Shown in pieces: positions 39,773 to 50,664 of a stretch of 64,000 bases of DNA. This stretch comes from Opitutaceae bacterium (GTDB taxonomy: Bacteria > Verrucomicrobiota > Verrucomicrobiia > Opitutales > Opitutaceae). Made by a program: the position numbers and the translations under genes. Location: positions 1-64,000 of the forward strand of contig JADJTK010000013.1 of assembly GCA_016711225.1 (NCBI GenBank), written 5' to 3'. The stretch's first letter is position 1. Each line of letters begins with the position of its first letter. The notes beneath the pieces were generated by a model. The model was given only the letters and a program-made list of their open reading frames with translations. It made no database searches and was not told the origin of the DNA.

Positions 39773-40786
39773 ATGAACACAACTCCTTCCACCGTGCTAG
39801 TTACGGGCGCAGCTGGGTTTCTCGGCTCGCATGTTGTCGATCATTGTCTCGCGCTCGGAATGCGAGTGGTCGCAGTCGATGATCTCTCAGGCGGGTTTCT
39901 CGAGAATGTCCCTAAGGGGGCGGAATTTTTCCGGGGCAGCGTGACGGACCCGAAATTCGTCACCGAGATATTTTCGCACTACCGGTTCCGGACGGTCTAC
40001 CACCTGGCGGCCTATGCGGCCGAGGGCTGAGTCACTTCATCCCGCCATTTCAACTACGAGGTGAATCTTCAAGGTTCGATCCGGCTGATCAACGAGGCGG
40101 TCAAGCACGAGGTGAAGGACTTTGTGTTCACCTCTTCGATCGCCGTGTACGGTCCTGGGCAGACGCCGATGCGCGAGGATACCGTACCGCGGCCGGAGGA
40201 TCCTTATGGGATTTCGAAATATGCGATCGAGCTCGACCTCGAGGCGGCGCACCGGATGTTCGGGTTGAACTACGTGATCTTCCGTCCGCACAACGTCTAC
40301 GGCGAGCGCCAGAACATTGCGGACCGCTACCGCAACGTCATTGGTATCTTCATGAACCAAGTGATGCGCGGCGAACCGATGTCGGTCTTTGGCGATGGTT
40401 TGCAGACTCGTGCCTTCTCGCATGTCGACGATGTGGCCCCGGTGATTGCTCGGGCTCCGCTGGTGTTGGCCGCCAAGAACGAGATCTTCAATGTGGGGGC
40501 AGATAAACCGTATTCTGTGCTGGAACTCGCCCACGAAGTGGCCGCGGCCTTCGGCGTCGAAGCCAAACTCCGGCATCTTGACCCCCGGCAGGAGGTCGTG
40601 CACGCGTACAGCTCTCACGAGAAGGTTCGGCAAGCCTTCAACCCTCTTGAGGCCATTCCGTTGCGGGCGGGCATCCAGCGGATGGCCGTTTGGGCGCGGG
40701 CACGAGGGCCGATGGCTGCCGTCAATTTCGACAATATCGAAGTGTATAAGAATCTCCCACCCTCCTGGCGACCTGCCAAGGCCTGA
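39773..40786 (+). CDS. NAD-dependent sugar epimerase/dehydratase with compensating indels
   Basis: About 337 residues. GalE/SDR-extended family: VLVTGAAGFLGSHVVDHCLA binds NAD; the catalytic Tyr-Lys is in PYGISKYAIELDLEAAHRMF; substrate part NYVIFRPHNVYGERQNIADR. An apparent stop at 40028 interrupts it. Adding one C near 40027 and removing one C near 40041 restores EGLSHFIRHFNYEVNL, which is what the family has there, so this is one gene with paired single-base errors. It probably makes a UDP-sugar for the locus. ATG 39773; GT2 gene starts immediately downstream. Confidence 0.85.
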
Positions 40787-40787
40787 C

Positions 40788-41688
40788 ATGAATGCGCAAC
40801 TGCCATTTGTCAGCATCTGCCTGTTAACCTACAAACGGGCTTCCGTATTGCCCCGATCGCTCGATTCGTTGTTGGCCCAAACGCATGGCAACTTCGAATT
40901 GATCATCAATGATGATCGTTCGCCTGACGAAACCGAGCAGGTCTGCCGGGAGTACGAACGACGGGATCGCCGTATCCGCTACTTCCGCAATGAGACCAAT
41001 CTGCGCTACGCGGGCAATCAGAACGCAGCCCTAGCCCGTGCGAAGTCCGACCTGGTCGCTATTGTGCATGACGGTGACGTTTATCGTCCCGATCTGATCG
41101 AACGCTGGACCAGGGCGCTCATGGAGCAGCCGAGCGCCGCGCTCGTCTTCAATGCGCTTGAGGCCATGGACGAGAACGGGGTGGTGCAGCGCGTCTATCG
41201 GAACAACTATCCACCCTTGATCGCCGGCAGGATTCTATTGGCGGAAATGCTACTGCGACCGGATTCGCCGATTTTTGGCATCGTGATGGTGCGCAAGTCC
41301 TGCCTGCAGGCCGTGGGCCCGTTTGATACCACAATCCCGACCCTGGCGGACGTAGACGTGGTTGCGCCTGCTCGCGCGCTACGATGCGGCCTATATTAGC
41401 GACCCATTGCTGGCGATCGCTGCCCGGGAAGCCGGGCATCACAATCGGGTCGGCAACTGGAAGGTTTTGGGGGAGTATGAGCGGATCTACGGATTGAATC
41501 TTGACCGAGGGAAGGCTGATCCATTGCTGGGCAGTCCCGCCTTCCGCCACAAGGTGGCGCGAATGCTGTGGCGAGGCCGTTGTTTCTGGCTGGCGTGGTG
41601 CATCCGGCACTGGGAGTGGGGCAAACTCCGAGAAGGCTTGCGGTATTGCCGTCGGAATCCGCTCGATTGCTCACTGCCGCCGCGGTGA
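40788..41688 (+). CDS. Family 2 glycosyltransferase, frameshifted
   Basis: About 300 residues. GT-A fold: PFVSICLLTYKRASVLPRSL, then NDDRSPDETEQVCREY and the metal site VAIVHDGDVYRPDLIERWT. The frame breaks near 41358; one extra base restores DV-W-LRLLARYDAAYISDPL and reading continues to 41688. A family 2 enzyme adding one sugar to a growing chain; donor unknown. ATG 40788 overlaps the epimerase stop region, so cotranscription is likely. Confidence 0.82.
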
Positions 41689-41863
41689 ACGTTAAACGCC
41701 GTTGGGTACAGCAGTCGGTTGAAGTGCCATCCAAATTAGCACCATATTTGGCATTGAAACAGGGGGCGATACGTTGAGCCCAGTGCACGCCGCGTTTTAG
41801 GGGCGCTCTCGCCCCCTGGGTGGCGAGGCAGATCGCGGTATTCCAGCTTCTAACCTCTAGAAT

Positions 41864-42889
41864 ATGCGACTCCTATTTCTGAGCGACGGGACTGAGGACT
41901 ATCTGGCCGATAGTGTGCTGTTGGGGTTGCGCGAGCTGGTTGACGTCGAGGTGGTCGACCTCCCGCGGCGCGACTTTCTTTATGCGGATTGTCCGACGCA
42001 GGTGAGGGCGCAGGTCCGCGGCCACGGGTTCACGCTCTATACAGGGCTGTTGCGGGCGGATCCCTGCGACCGCAGCCAGATTGCGGCCAAGCTGGCTGGT
42101 GGCTACTTTGACCTAGTGATCATCGCCGATGCCTGGCGGGCCTTTGGGCATTTCGTGCAGTGGCGGCCCTATCTAAATCCCGCGAACACGATCTTTTTGG
42201 ATGGGGCCGATACGCCGCAGGTTTATTGCCACGCGGTCTACTGGTGGCGCAGGCCCTACTATTGGGGACTACCGCGGGCCTCGCGGGGATTCTTGTATTT
42301 CAAACGAGAGTGGACGAGCGAGACGCAGTTCAATCTCTGGCATCGCGCGGTGCCGCGCTTCGCGCGCCGCTTCCTGCCGCAGTATGGCGGGCTGCGGCGA
42401 ATCGCTTTCGCTATTCCAGGCTCGAAGATAGTGCCGGAGGTCCCCGCCAAGACAAAACGCTTCGCGCAGCACCTTGTCGATCCCGAGGTTGCCGCCATTG
42501 TTCCGGAGGCGTCCGTGAAATACGCGTTTGCGAGTGAGGCCGATTATTATGCGGATCTCCAACAGTCGCGGTATAGTGTTACCACGAAACGCGCCGGTTG
42601 GGATTGCCTGCGCCATTACGAGATTGCCGCCAACGGTTGTGTGCCCTGCTTCCGAGACCTCAACAGCAAGCCCATCGATTGCGCTCCGCATGGGTTAGTC
42701 GCTGACGTCAATTGTTTGGCCTATCGCACTGCTGCTGAGCTGCAGGCGAAAGTGGCCGGGATTGGCGAGGTCGAGTATGGGCGACTGGCCGGCGGCGCAC
42801 TCCGGTGGGCGCGCGAGAATTCGACCGCGGCTCGTACGCGCGCGCTGTTAGCCGTATGGAGACAAAGACAAGATGAGTGCGGAAACTGA
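41864..42889 (+). CDS. Putative glycosyltransferase, family uncertain
   Basis: 341 residues. Starts MRLLFLSDGTEDYLADSVLL like a GT-B enzyme; the C-terminal part SRYSVTTKRAGWDCLRHYEI and ANGCVPCFRDLNSKP resembles exostosin- or CgeB-type donor-binding regions. I have no firm family. Position between a GT2 and an FkbM methyltransferase supports a role in glycan assembly. No frame breaks. Confidence 0.65.
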   Translation: MRLLFLSDGTEDYLADSVLLGLRELVDVEVVDLPRRDFLYADCPTQVRAQVRGHGFTLYTGLLRADPCDRSQIAAKLAGGYFDLVIIADAWRAFGHFVQWRPYLNPANTIFLDGADTPQVYCHAVYWWRRPYYWGLPRASRGFLYFKREWTSETQFNLWHRAVPRFARRFLPQYGGLRRIAFAIPGSKIVPEVPAKTKRFAQHLVDPEVAAIVPEASVKYAFASEADYYADLQQSRYSVTTKRAGWDCLRHYEIAANGCVPCFRDLNSKPIDCAPHGLVADVNCLAYRTAAELQAKVAGIGEVEYGRLAGGALRWARENSTAARTRALLAVWRQRQDECGN

Positions 42890-42973
42890 TAGTTTGTAAA
42901 CTGAAATCGCTGCTGGCCCGGCTCCTCAACAGCGATCACGCGGCACTTAATACTCTAAACTAAATATTGTCCT

Positions 42974-43801
42974 ATGTCATCCATTGTTGGGAAACTGGCA
43001 GTAGTTTACGCGCGCAACTTCCCGAATCATCGCGGTCGGTTCCGGTTGTTTTCGCTGCTAGACAGGTGTTTCGGCCCGTTCGTCGTCCGGACAGCGGAGG
43101 AATTCTCCCTCGAGGTCTTCTTGAGCAGCGCGATGGACCTATCCTATTTCCGTAATCAGAATTCGAGGGGCCCGGAACTCGCCATCGATCATATCGTGCC
43201 AGCTCTGATCCGAGAGCTGAAACCGGGTGAATGCTTCATCGATGTGGGTGCGAATATTGGCTGGCTCAGCAACCTTGCTTCACGCGTAGTTGGACAAGAA
43301 GGGCGAGTAGTCTCCTTCGAGCCGTCTCCCCGTGAATATGTCCGGTTGATCCATGGTATCCTGCTCAACAAGGCTGAGAATATTATCCCGGTGAACTGCG
43401 CGCTAGGCGAGGCTCCGTCCGTTGCGGTACTTGAGGTTGCCAGAGACCACACGGGCCTGAACCGTCTAGCGTCTGCAGCCGGCCCCGCAGGTTCAGGTTG
43501 GACCAAGGTGGCGGTGCCCGTATGGACAGGTGATGAGGTGTTGCCACCTCTGGTAGGGTCGCGGGCGGTCGGTTTGCTGAAGATTGATACGGAGGGTGCA
43601 GAGCTCCTCGTCCTGAGTGGCCTGAAACGGTTCATCGCAAAGTTTCGTCCGCGGAAAATCGTTGTTGAAATCACTCCCGCGTTTCTTCTGCGATTTGGCT
43701 CGGACAAGAAGGGCATTTATGAGCTGTTGAGTGTGCTCGACTATGTCGGGACCATCAATTCTGATCTGCCTCAATACGATGAGGTCTTCGTTGCTCGCTG
43801 A
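42974..43801 (+). CDS. FkbM-family methyltransferase
   Basis: 275 residues. S-adenosylmethionine-dependent: GECFIDVGANIGWLSNLASR is motif I and GRVVSFEPSPREYVRLIHGI follows, then LLKIDTEGAELLVLSGLKRF, diagnostic of FkbM (KIDxEGxE). It would O-methylate a sugar in the polysaccharide. ATG 42974. Intact, in line with neighbours on the plus strand. Confidence 0.9.
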   Translation: MSSIVGKLAVVYARNFPNHRGRFRLFSLLDRCFGPFVVRTAEEFSLEVFLSSAMDLSYFRNQNSRGPELAIDHIVPALIRELKPGECFIDVGANIGWLSNLASRVVGQEGRVVSFEPSPREYVRLIHGILLNKAENIIPVNCALGEAPSVAVLEVARDHTGLNRLASAAGPAGSGWTKVAVPVWTGDEVLPPLVGSRAVGLLKIDTEGAELLVLSGLKRFIAKFRPRKIVVEITPAFLLRFGSDKKGIYELLSVLDYVGTINSDLPQYDEVFVAR

Positions 43802-43837
43802 CTTGGTAACCGGGACGTTGCCGCAAAGTTCGAGTCA

Positions 43838-45448
43838 ATGCATTCTGATGGAAGCGGTGCGGCTAATGCCGGCGCGATGAGTGAGAAATCCGGAGAGGCC
43901 GCAATCGCGGAGACCGTGCACCGGCGGGCCGCCAAGGGCGGATTGATCGGAGGCGTGAGCTTTGCTGTGAATCTGGGTTTGAACGTCGTACAGGTGCCGC
44001 TCTTGCTGCGGTTCTGGCCTCAGGAGACCTATGGGCTATGGCTGAGTGTTGGAGCGTTGGCGACATTATTGACGACGCTTGACGGTGGGCACCAACTCTA
44101 CATCGGGAATCTGTTGAACCGGTCTTATGTGGAGGATCGGGAGCAGTTCCGTATCACGCTCGCCAGCGCGGTGCAGGTGACGGCACTTACCTCTGCTGCG
44201 CAGGTTGTGCTTGCGCTTGTATTCTGTTTCTCCGGGTTGGCCTCGCGCTGGCTCGACATTGCGCTTTCAGATTCGGCCAGCTACGCACTGGCGGTGGTGA
44301 TCTACACTGCCGGTTGGATCGCGACAGGGTCAATCGGTTCGGTCCTGGTGCGATTGTTTCCGCCCACCGGGCATGTCGTGCGCTCGACCTATTGGGCTAT
44401 TGCGATGCGGGTGGTTCAGTTTGCCGCCGTTTGCCTGGCCGCTTGCCTCGGTTGGGGCATCGTAGGTACGTCGATGTCGTTTGTGGCGGCAACCACACTG
44501 TGGGCCATTCTCCTTTTCCTCGATCTAGGGCGGCTCTATCCGGAGTATACCCCGTGGTGGCGAGGGGGGAGTCTGCGCATCGGACTGCGGAATTTTGTGC
44601 GCTCGGGAGTGGTGAGCATTGTGGCCATCCTGGATTTGGTTTCGCTCAAGGCGTGATCCTGCTGGTGACGAGCAGCTTGGGTGCGGTGGTCGTACCCCTG
44701 TTCACGACGCTGCGTACGATGGCCAATACCGCGATGCGGGGCACCGGCTTTGCTCCTCAATCCTGTTCAGCCGGATCTAGTGCGCTATCACGTGCAGGGC
44801 GAAGGTGGGAAGATCGGATCCGTTTTCGCCTTTTTCTGGTTTGCCACCGGGCTGGCGATCAATGCCAGTATGGTGGCGGGGTTGTACGTGGTGGAGCCGG
44901 TATATCACGTATGGACTCACCGGCGAGTGGAGTTTGACGGGGCATTGTTCGGTTGGCTGGTGGGGGCGGTGCTGGTGCGCACCGCGGCCTCGCCGGACCA
45001 AACCTATTTGTCTTCGATCAATCATTTGCGTGCCTTGTTTGTGACAACCCTCGTGCGTGCCACGCTCGTGCTCCTAGGGGCACTCGCATGGGCGCCGCAC
45101 TGGGGATTGGCCGGAGTGGGGGCCGGTGTTTTCGTGTCGGAGTTCGTGGCCTCCGGGGTTATAGCTCCTTGGTTTGCTCGGCGGGTGATGGCTTCCCTCG
45201 GCTTCTCGTTTGCCGCTGGCACCTATTGCGCGGCGGTGGGCTCGACAGCGGTAGCCTGCGCCGCGGTAGCCGCCTTTTCGCTGGAATTGCCGGGATGGCG
45301 CTGGGCTGGAGCAGGGGCGTTAGCAGTACTGAGCGCGATCGCTCTCTGGCAATGGCGGGCATTGCCTGAGGAATTGCATCAGCGCTTGCGCTCGCTCCTG
45401 CGTCGGGCGTTCTCCTTTGCTTGGAAGCCGGCAAATAGAGGGGCCTGA
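43838..45448 (+). CDS. Wzx-type oligosaccharide flippase, frameshifted
   Basis: About 536 residues with 12-14 membrane helices, MATE-like polysaccharide exporter fold. It moves the lipid-linked repeat unit across the inner membrane. N-terminal part AAKGGLIGGVSFAVNLGLNV and LRFWPQETYGLWLSVGALAT; middle GFAQGVILLVTSSLGAVVVP; C-terminal LLNPVQPDLVRYHVQGEGG. Three frames carry one protein, with breaks near 44640 and 44755. Directly upstream of the polymerase. Confidence 0.82.
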
Positions 45449-45526
45449 TCTACCCGTTGCCGACCCTTTGAACGATCGTAGCAATTCTCCGAGAATTAGT
45501 ACTCTGTTTCTAACCCAATCCGATTC

Positions 45527-47017
45527 ATGGACTTGAACCGATTTCGCCGGTATTTCCCGTTGGCCCACTGGGTGATTCAGCGCGTCTGGTTCCTATTCCC
45601 CCTCTTTGCCTTGGCGGCGATGGGGCTCTCGGTTTTTTCGGTGCATTATGGTTTGTCGCTGATGTGTTGTTGGATTGGCGTGGTCTGCCTTTGGGTGGAT
45701 CGTAAGCACCTCAATTACTGCCTACTGACGCCCTTGGTCCCGATGGCCTACATCTTGGTCCTAAGTCTCGGCGCTGGGATCAGTATGGTTGTCTATGATC
45801 TCGGCGGAAGATACCAGTACGGCTATATGGTGATGCAAGTAATCGGATTGCTGGGCTTTCCATTGTTCATTGTGGCCTATGCGGCCGTGATGAAACGGGT
45901 CCCCGGGTTCGTCTTCCCGGCGAAACTCCAGCGCTCGGCTGCCAGCTATGTGCGGCCTCTTCTGCTGATCGGCTGGTTCTGCCTCCTGCACGAGTTGGCC
46001 AAGGTAGGTGCCGGTATTGCCAGCGGTGTAGCTGACAAAGGTGAGGCCGGTGACTTCCAGGTGGATACGCCATTCGGCTGGTGGAGCGCCTTCGGCATCT
46101 TCCTGCGAATCCAGACTCTCGGGTATGTTTTGGCACCCTTTATCTGGCGGGAGAGCCGATTGTTCGGGCGCGTGCTGTTGATGGCTCTTCTGACCACTCT
46201 CGTGTTCCTGAACTTTGTGACTGGTTCCCGCGGGATGGTGTTTGCCCCCGTCGTCATCCTGTTGGCGGGCTGCTACATGTTTTTGGAGTTCCGTCGGATT
46301 AAATACGAGATCCTCATCGCCGTCGTCGTGCTCGCAGCGGTGCCGGTCGTAACTCTGATGTCGCACTACCGCAGCACGGATGCGTTCCGCGAGACCAGCA
46401 TCCGTAATCCGTTCGCCAAGCTGGCCACGATTCGCGAGGGGATGGAACGCATGGAGACCGTGACCGAAGCCTCGGGGGAGCGGTTCACCGAGGCCGGGAA
46501 AGCGTTCATCGGTGTCAACGATGCGATCATCTACGAGCTGACGCCGGACACTATTCCGCACGAGGGTTTCGGCCGGGTAGAGCATCTGCTTTGGATTTAC
46601 GTTCCCTATATGTTGAGCCGGGGCGAGCGGCCGGTTTTGCAGGATGAGAACATGGTTTCGGTCATGTACACAGGCCAGGCCTATGCGCGGTCTTCGATCG
46701 GCATCACCTGGTCGGCGGAGCTGTATCGGAGGTGGGGGTGGTTTGGGATTCCGGTCGGCTTGTGCCTGTATGGTTTGTTCTATGGAGCGGTGTTCCGGGT
46801 CGTCTATAATTATTACCTGAAACGCAATTTGCTGTTCGGCTTTTTGATCTGCGGGGTTTTTTTTCACTTCTTCTTTCTCTGGATCTTCCATACGCTGCTT
46901 TTAACTTGTTGGTTGTGGCTCTACGATGTGCCCAAAAACCTGGCCTTGGTAACCTGTCTCTATTTCGGTCTCAGGTCGGCGATCGGTTTTCGTCAGTCCC
47001 CGGGGCTTTGGCTCTGA
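45527..47017 (+). CDS. Wzy-like oligosaccharide polymerase
   Basis: 496 residues, about twelve membrane helices and a large extracytoplasmic loop (~270-370; FRETSIRNPFAKLATIREGM). Low sequence identity is normal for Wzy; the call rests on topology, the segment SAELYRRWGWFGIPVGLCLY typical of this family's C-terminal region, and its place after Wzx. It would polymerise repeat units in the periplasm. Intact frame. Its stop overlaps the start of a 39-residue ORF (TGATG). Confidence 0.8.
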   Translation: MDLNRFRRYFPLAHWVIQRVWFLFPLFALAAMGLSVFSVHYGLSLMCCWIGVVCLWVDRKHLNYCLLTPLVPMAYILVLSLGAGISMVVYDLGGRYQYGYMVMQVIGLLGFPLFIVAYAAVMKRVPGFVFPAKLQRSAASYVRPLLLIGWFCLLHELAKVGAGIASGVADKGEAGDFQVDTPFGWWSAFGIFLRIQTLGYVLAPFIWRESRLFGRVLLMALLTTLVFLNFVTGSRGMVFAPVVILLAGCYMFLEFRRIKYEILIAVVVLAAVPVVTLMSHYRSTDAFRETSIRNPFAKLATIREGMERMETVTEASGERFTEAGKAFIGVNDAIIYELTPDTIPHEGFGRVEHLLWIYVPYMLSRGERPVLQDENMVSVMYTGQAYARSSIGITWSAELYRRWGWFGIPVGLCLYGLFYGAVFRVVYNYYLKRNLLFGFLICGVFFHFFFLWIFHTLLLTCWLWLYDVPKNLALVTCLYFGLRSAIGFRQSPGLWL

Positions 47018-47136
47018 TGGCGAATACCGAACCTAAGTCCCCGACCGGGCCTGGCCAGCGGGGTGCCGGGGCGAGTGGGTTTCCGGCCCGCTTCCGTAGG
47101 ATACTCTCACACCGTCCAAACGAGGCCAACCTGTGA
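47017..47136 (+). CDS. Possible 39-residue coupled small ORF
   Basis: ATG at 47017 overlaps the wzy stop (TGATG), and its own stop overlaps the GTG start of the next glycosyltransferase (GTGA). Product MANTEPKSPTGPGQRGAGAS..., then ARFRRILSHRPNEANL: basic, no membrane segment, no family. The tight double overlap is the only support; chance is possible. Confidence 0.35.
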   Translation: MANTEPKSPTGPGQRGAGASGFPARFRRILSHRPNEANL

Positions 47137-48138
47137 ACAAAGTGGCTGTAGTGCAATTTTTCCGGCGACCCGGCGCACGGAGCTTCAGCATCGAGCGATT
47201 GTTCGCGGACGTGCGTGCCGCGCTGCCGGCGGATATTGGGTGCTCGGTGGCGGTATCGCCCTGGGAAAGCAGCGGCGTGTGGCCTCGGTTGCGCAACATC
47301 CTAGCGGCTCGCCGGGCGCGCGGTCGGGTGAATCACATCACAGGTGATGTGCATTTCCTCGCGCTCGGCCTGCCGAAGCGGCGGATGATTCTGACCGTGC
47401 ACGACTGCGGGAACCTGCACCGGCTGAAGGGCTGGCGGCGGGCGATTTTGAAGTTCTTCTGGTTCTCCTGGTCGATGGCGCGAGCCCCAGATCGTCACTA
47501 CGGTGTCGGAGGCCACGCGCCAGGAACTGATCGCGCTCACAGGAGTAGCGCCCGCGAAGGTTCGAGTGGTACGGAACTGCGTGTCGCCGGAGTTCCTGCC
47601 GCTGGCGGCGGACTTCAATGCGGGACGCCCGCGCATCCTTATGCTCGGCACGGCGCCGAACAAGAATCTCGAGCGTATGGCCGCGGCGTTGGCGGGTTTC
47701 CCTTGCACTGTGGACTTGATCGGACGGCCGACGCCGGCGCAGGCCGCGGTCTTCGCGCAGCACGGAGTGGCGCTCGCCGCGCATGGCGACGTGACCAATT
47801 CCGAGATCGTCGCCGCCTATGGGCGGTGCGATCTGGTGCTCTTTGCCTCCACCCATGAAGGGTTCGGGCTGCCCATCGTCGAGGCGCAGGCGGTGGGCCG
47901 GCCGGTGATCACCAGCAATTGTTCTTCCATGGCCGAGGTGGCCGGCGACAGCGCTTGCCTCGTCGATCCGTTCGATGTGACTTCGATCCGGGCCGGGGTG
48001 GAACGCGTGGTCGGCGACGCCGAGTATCGCGCCGAGCTGCTGCGCCGCGGCTTTGAGAATGTGAAACGGTTCAGCGCGGTGACGATCGCCGAGGAATATT
48101 CGGCCATCTATCGGGAGCTGGCGGGTGGGGGGAACTGA
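47133..48138 (+). CDS. Family 4 glycosyltransferase, frameshifted
   Basis: About 335 residues. N-terminal VAVVQFFRRPGARSFSIERL and MILTVHDCGNLHRLKGWRRA; after a frame break near 47480, TTVSEATRQELIALTGVAPA and the GT4 donor motif FASTHEGFGLPIVEAQAVGR (E-x7-E). Retaining transferase using a nucleotide sugar. One base near a CCCC run at 47480 restores APQIVTTVSEATR. GTG 47133. Confidence 0.82.
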
Positions 48139-48368
48139 AGTGAGCCGCCAAGCTCCCATTCGCTGTTTGTTCGGGGACGGCCTCGCAACGGCTCGACTCC
48201 CGGGGCGGAATGGGCGGAGTGCCTGTCATCGGGCCGAGACGAACACCCGAGCCACCGGGAGCAGGAGTAAACTGTAGTGAAAGCGCCGGGATTATCCCAA
48301 AGTCGAAGCCTGTGATTTCATCACCATGTCGGATGAACGCATAGGGACGGAGTGGCTTTGCCATGCAA

Positions 48369-49399
48369 CGAATGACGGGGGCTAGGTGCCCGACAGGTTG
48401 TAGGATCGCTGCTTAGCGGCTTTCGCGAGTTGGGCTTGCTCGAGCGTGCCCGCCTTTGCGTGGACGAGGGGGAACTTGCGCAGCGGTTCGGCGGGGCGTC
48501 TGGCCTGTGTCATCTCTATTGTAGAGGATTGCCGAACCGTGTTTCCAGAGGTGTGGGAGTTGCTGCGCCCCGAGGTATTTCCGCGGGTGCCGGAGTGCCT
48601 TGGTGCTGGGGGATGTGCCGCTAAGGGGGATTAAGAATCAGACGGTGCTGGTGCACCAACCCCATTTGATCCGACCTGAAGTGTGCCGCGAGTCCGAAGG
48701 CGCGCCAACCTACCGGCTGATGCGATGGTTGTTTGCCGCGAATCTCCGGTATGTGAAGAACTGTGTCGTGCAGACGGAGGTGATGCGCGGCAATCTCATC
48801 GCCTCCTATCCGGCACTGGCCGGCAAGGTGGCTGTGATTCCGCAACCGGCGCCGGAATGGTTCCGGACGGTAAGCAGGGGCAAATTGGTCGGCGACGAGG
48901 TAATTCTGTTCTATCCCGCGGCATACTATGCCCACAAGAATCACGCCTTGATCGAGGCCATGAATGCGGAGGTGCCGGGTGAGCTGGCGGGGCGTGTGAG
49001 ATTCGTGGTCACGTATGGTCAGGATCGAATGGTAACCGGCTCGATCGAGAACGTAGGTCGATTGGACGCGGCCGGTTGCCTCGAGATGTATCGCACCGCA
49101 TCGGCCCTGTTCTTCCCGTCGAAGGCGGAGAGTTACGGGTTGCCGCTGGTGGAGGCCATGTGCGCCGGTTTGCCGGTCCTTTGCGCGGATTTGCCCTACG
49201 CACATTGGCTGTGTGGCGGGAGGCGATCTATTTCAATTCGGACGATCCTGCTGCCGCCTTCGGGGCGATCCGAGAGCTGCGGAAGCGGCTGAAAGCGGGA
49301 TGGATTCCGAACTGGAGCGAAGCACTGGCCAAGCTCCCGGGCAGCTGGCGTGAGGTCGCTGCGCGGATGGGGGCGGTGATGGGTATCGCCGACGAATAG
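48369..49399 (+). CDS. Family 4 glycosyltransferase, several frame breaks, N-terminus unclear
   Basis: Assembled from several frames: FRELGLLERARLCVDEGELA; ACVISIVEDCRTVFPEVWEL; VLGDVPLRGIKNQTVLVHQP; then the donor domain EVILFYPAAYYAHKNHALIE and FPSKAESYGLPLVEAMCAGL; end GEAIYFNSDDPAAAFGAIRE. Breaks are near 48485, 48603 and 49210. The upstream 230 bases (48139-48368) hold no gene I recognise. It is either a decaying gene or one badly affected by indel errors. Confidence 0.65.
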
Positions 49400-49470
49400 G
49401 CTCCGGCGTCGCGGTAGAGCGCCCGGGAGCGCTTGGCGTGGCACTGCTGATTTCGATTCAACCAAGATGA

Positions 49471-50655
49471 GTGAGTACGCTCTCCATTGCGGGCCGCCGT
49501 GAGGATGAGGTCGGCGGAGCCCGGCGAGGGCTTGAGGCGTCGCCGGTAGTTCTGGCTCTTCATTTGGCGGGAGTCGTGTTCTGGGAACGGTTGGTGGCCG
49601 AGTTGAAGGCGCTCGGGCACCCGGTGGAAGTATGGACCGAGCTGACGGAGGACGATATCGCCGCCGGCGCGGGCGCATTGGCGGGCGAGGGGTGCTTCCG
49701 CGTTTGGGCGGTCTTCCCCCTGCGCGTGATGCTGCGCTGCCTGCGGCGCGCACGCGGGCGAAGAGGGGCGCTGCTCGCACGGACTACGCCGTTCTATTTG
49801 CCGGTGTTGGCTACTTTGCTTTGCAGGGCGAGCGGACTGCGGGTGGGCATCTCCTTATGATCTGTATCCCGACCAGCTGATTCTGGCGGGCAAGATTCGA
49901 CGCGGGTCACTCGCCGCCCGACTGCTGGCTGGGATTACTCGGCTAACGTTGCGCAGTTGCGCGGTCACGGTGTTTCTCGGCCAGCGACTCAAGGAAGCTG
50001 CGGAACGGCTCTATGGCGCGGCGGCGCGGAGTGATTATCGAGGTGGGCGGCGACGGGATACTGTTCCCTGGTGCTGTGGTCCAGCGCGAAGGAGTCGTAC
50101 GGATTTTGTATGCCGGCAACTTTGGGTATGCGCATGATTATGAGACCCTCGTCGCTGCGCTCGCTGCGCCCCTGCCCAAGGGGGTCGAGCTCGTGTTTCA
50201 TTCGAGCGGGGCGGGATATGAGGTGTTCAAGCGGCGCATAACCTCCATGCCGGGCGCCGCGCGTGTTGTCTTGGCTGGTCCGCTGGGTACGGAGGACTGG
50301 GTTGATGCCATGGCTCGGGCGGATATCGGCCTCGTTACCATGCGGCCCGGCGCCGAGGATATCCTATTCCCGAGCAAGACTTACAGTGCGATGCTTGCAG
50401 GTCAGGCGATCTTGGCGGTGTGTCCGCGGCAGTCGGATCTCGCGGACACCATCGTAGAGTCGGACGGCGGTTGGGTAATCGAGCCGGGCGATCGGGCCGG
50501 CTTGCGCCGCCTGCTGGAGGAACTCGCCACGGCTTCCGGACCGCGTGCTTATCGCGCGGCAACACGCGCAGGATTACGCCCGACAGCATTTTGAGATGAG
50601 CGTGATCGCCGGGAAATGGACGCAGTTGTTGCGTGAACTGGCTCCGATCCCCTGA
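49471..50655 (+). CDS. WcaI-like family 4 glycosyltransferase, frameshifted
   Basis: About 395 residues. N-terminal VVLALHLAGVVFWERLVAEL; YDLYPDQLILAGKIRRGSL after a break near 49855; IIEVGGDGILFPGAVVQREG after a break near 50020; donor domain LVTMRPGAEDILFPSKTYSA; final segment QDYARQHFEMSVIAGKWTQL after a break near 50535. Matches colanic-acid WcaI-like transferases in order. A partial copy of its donor domain occurs at 56085. Start uncertain (GTG 49471). Confidence 0.75.
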
Positions 50656-50664
50656 GTGGAACCG

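Noticed and set aside
40028..40030. True stop codon dividing two epimerase genes
   Set aside because: The downstream part lacks its own NAD site and the two parts join perfectly when two single-base indels are corrected.
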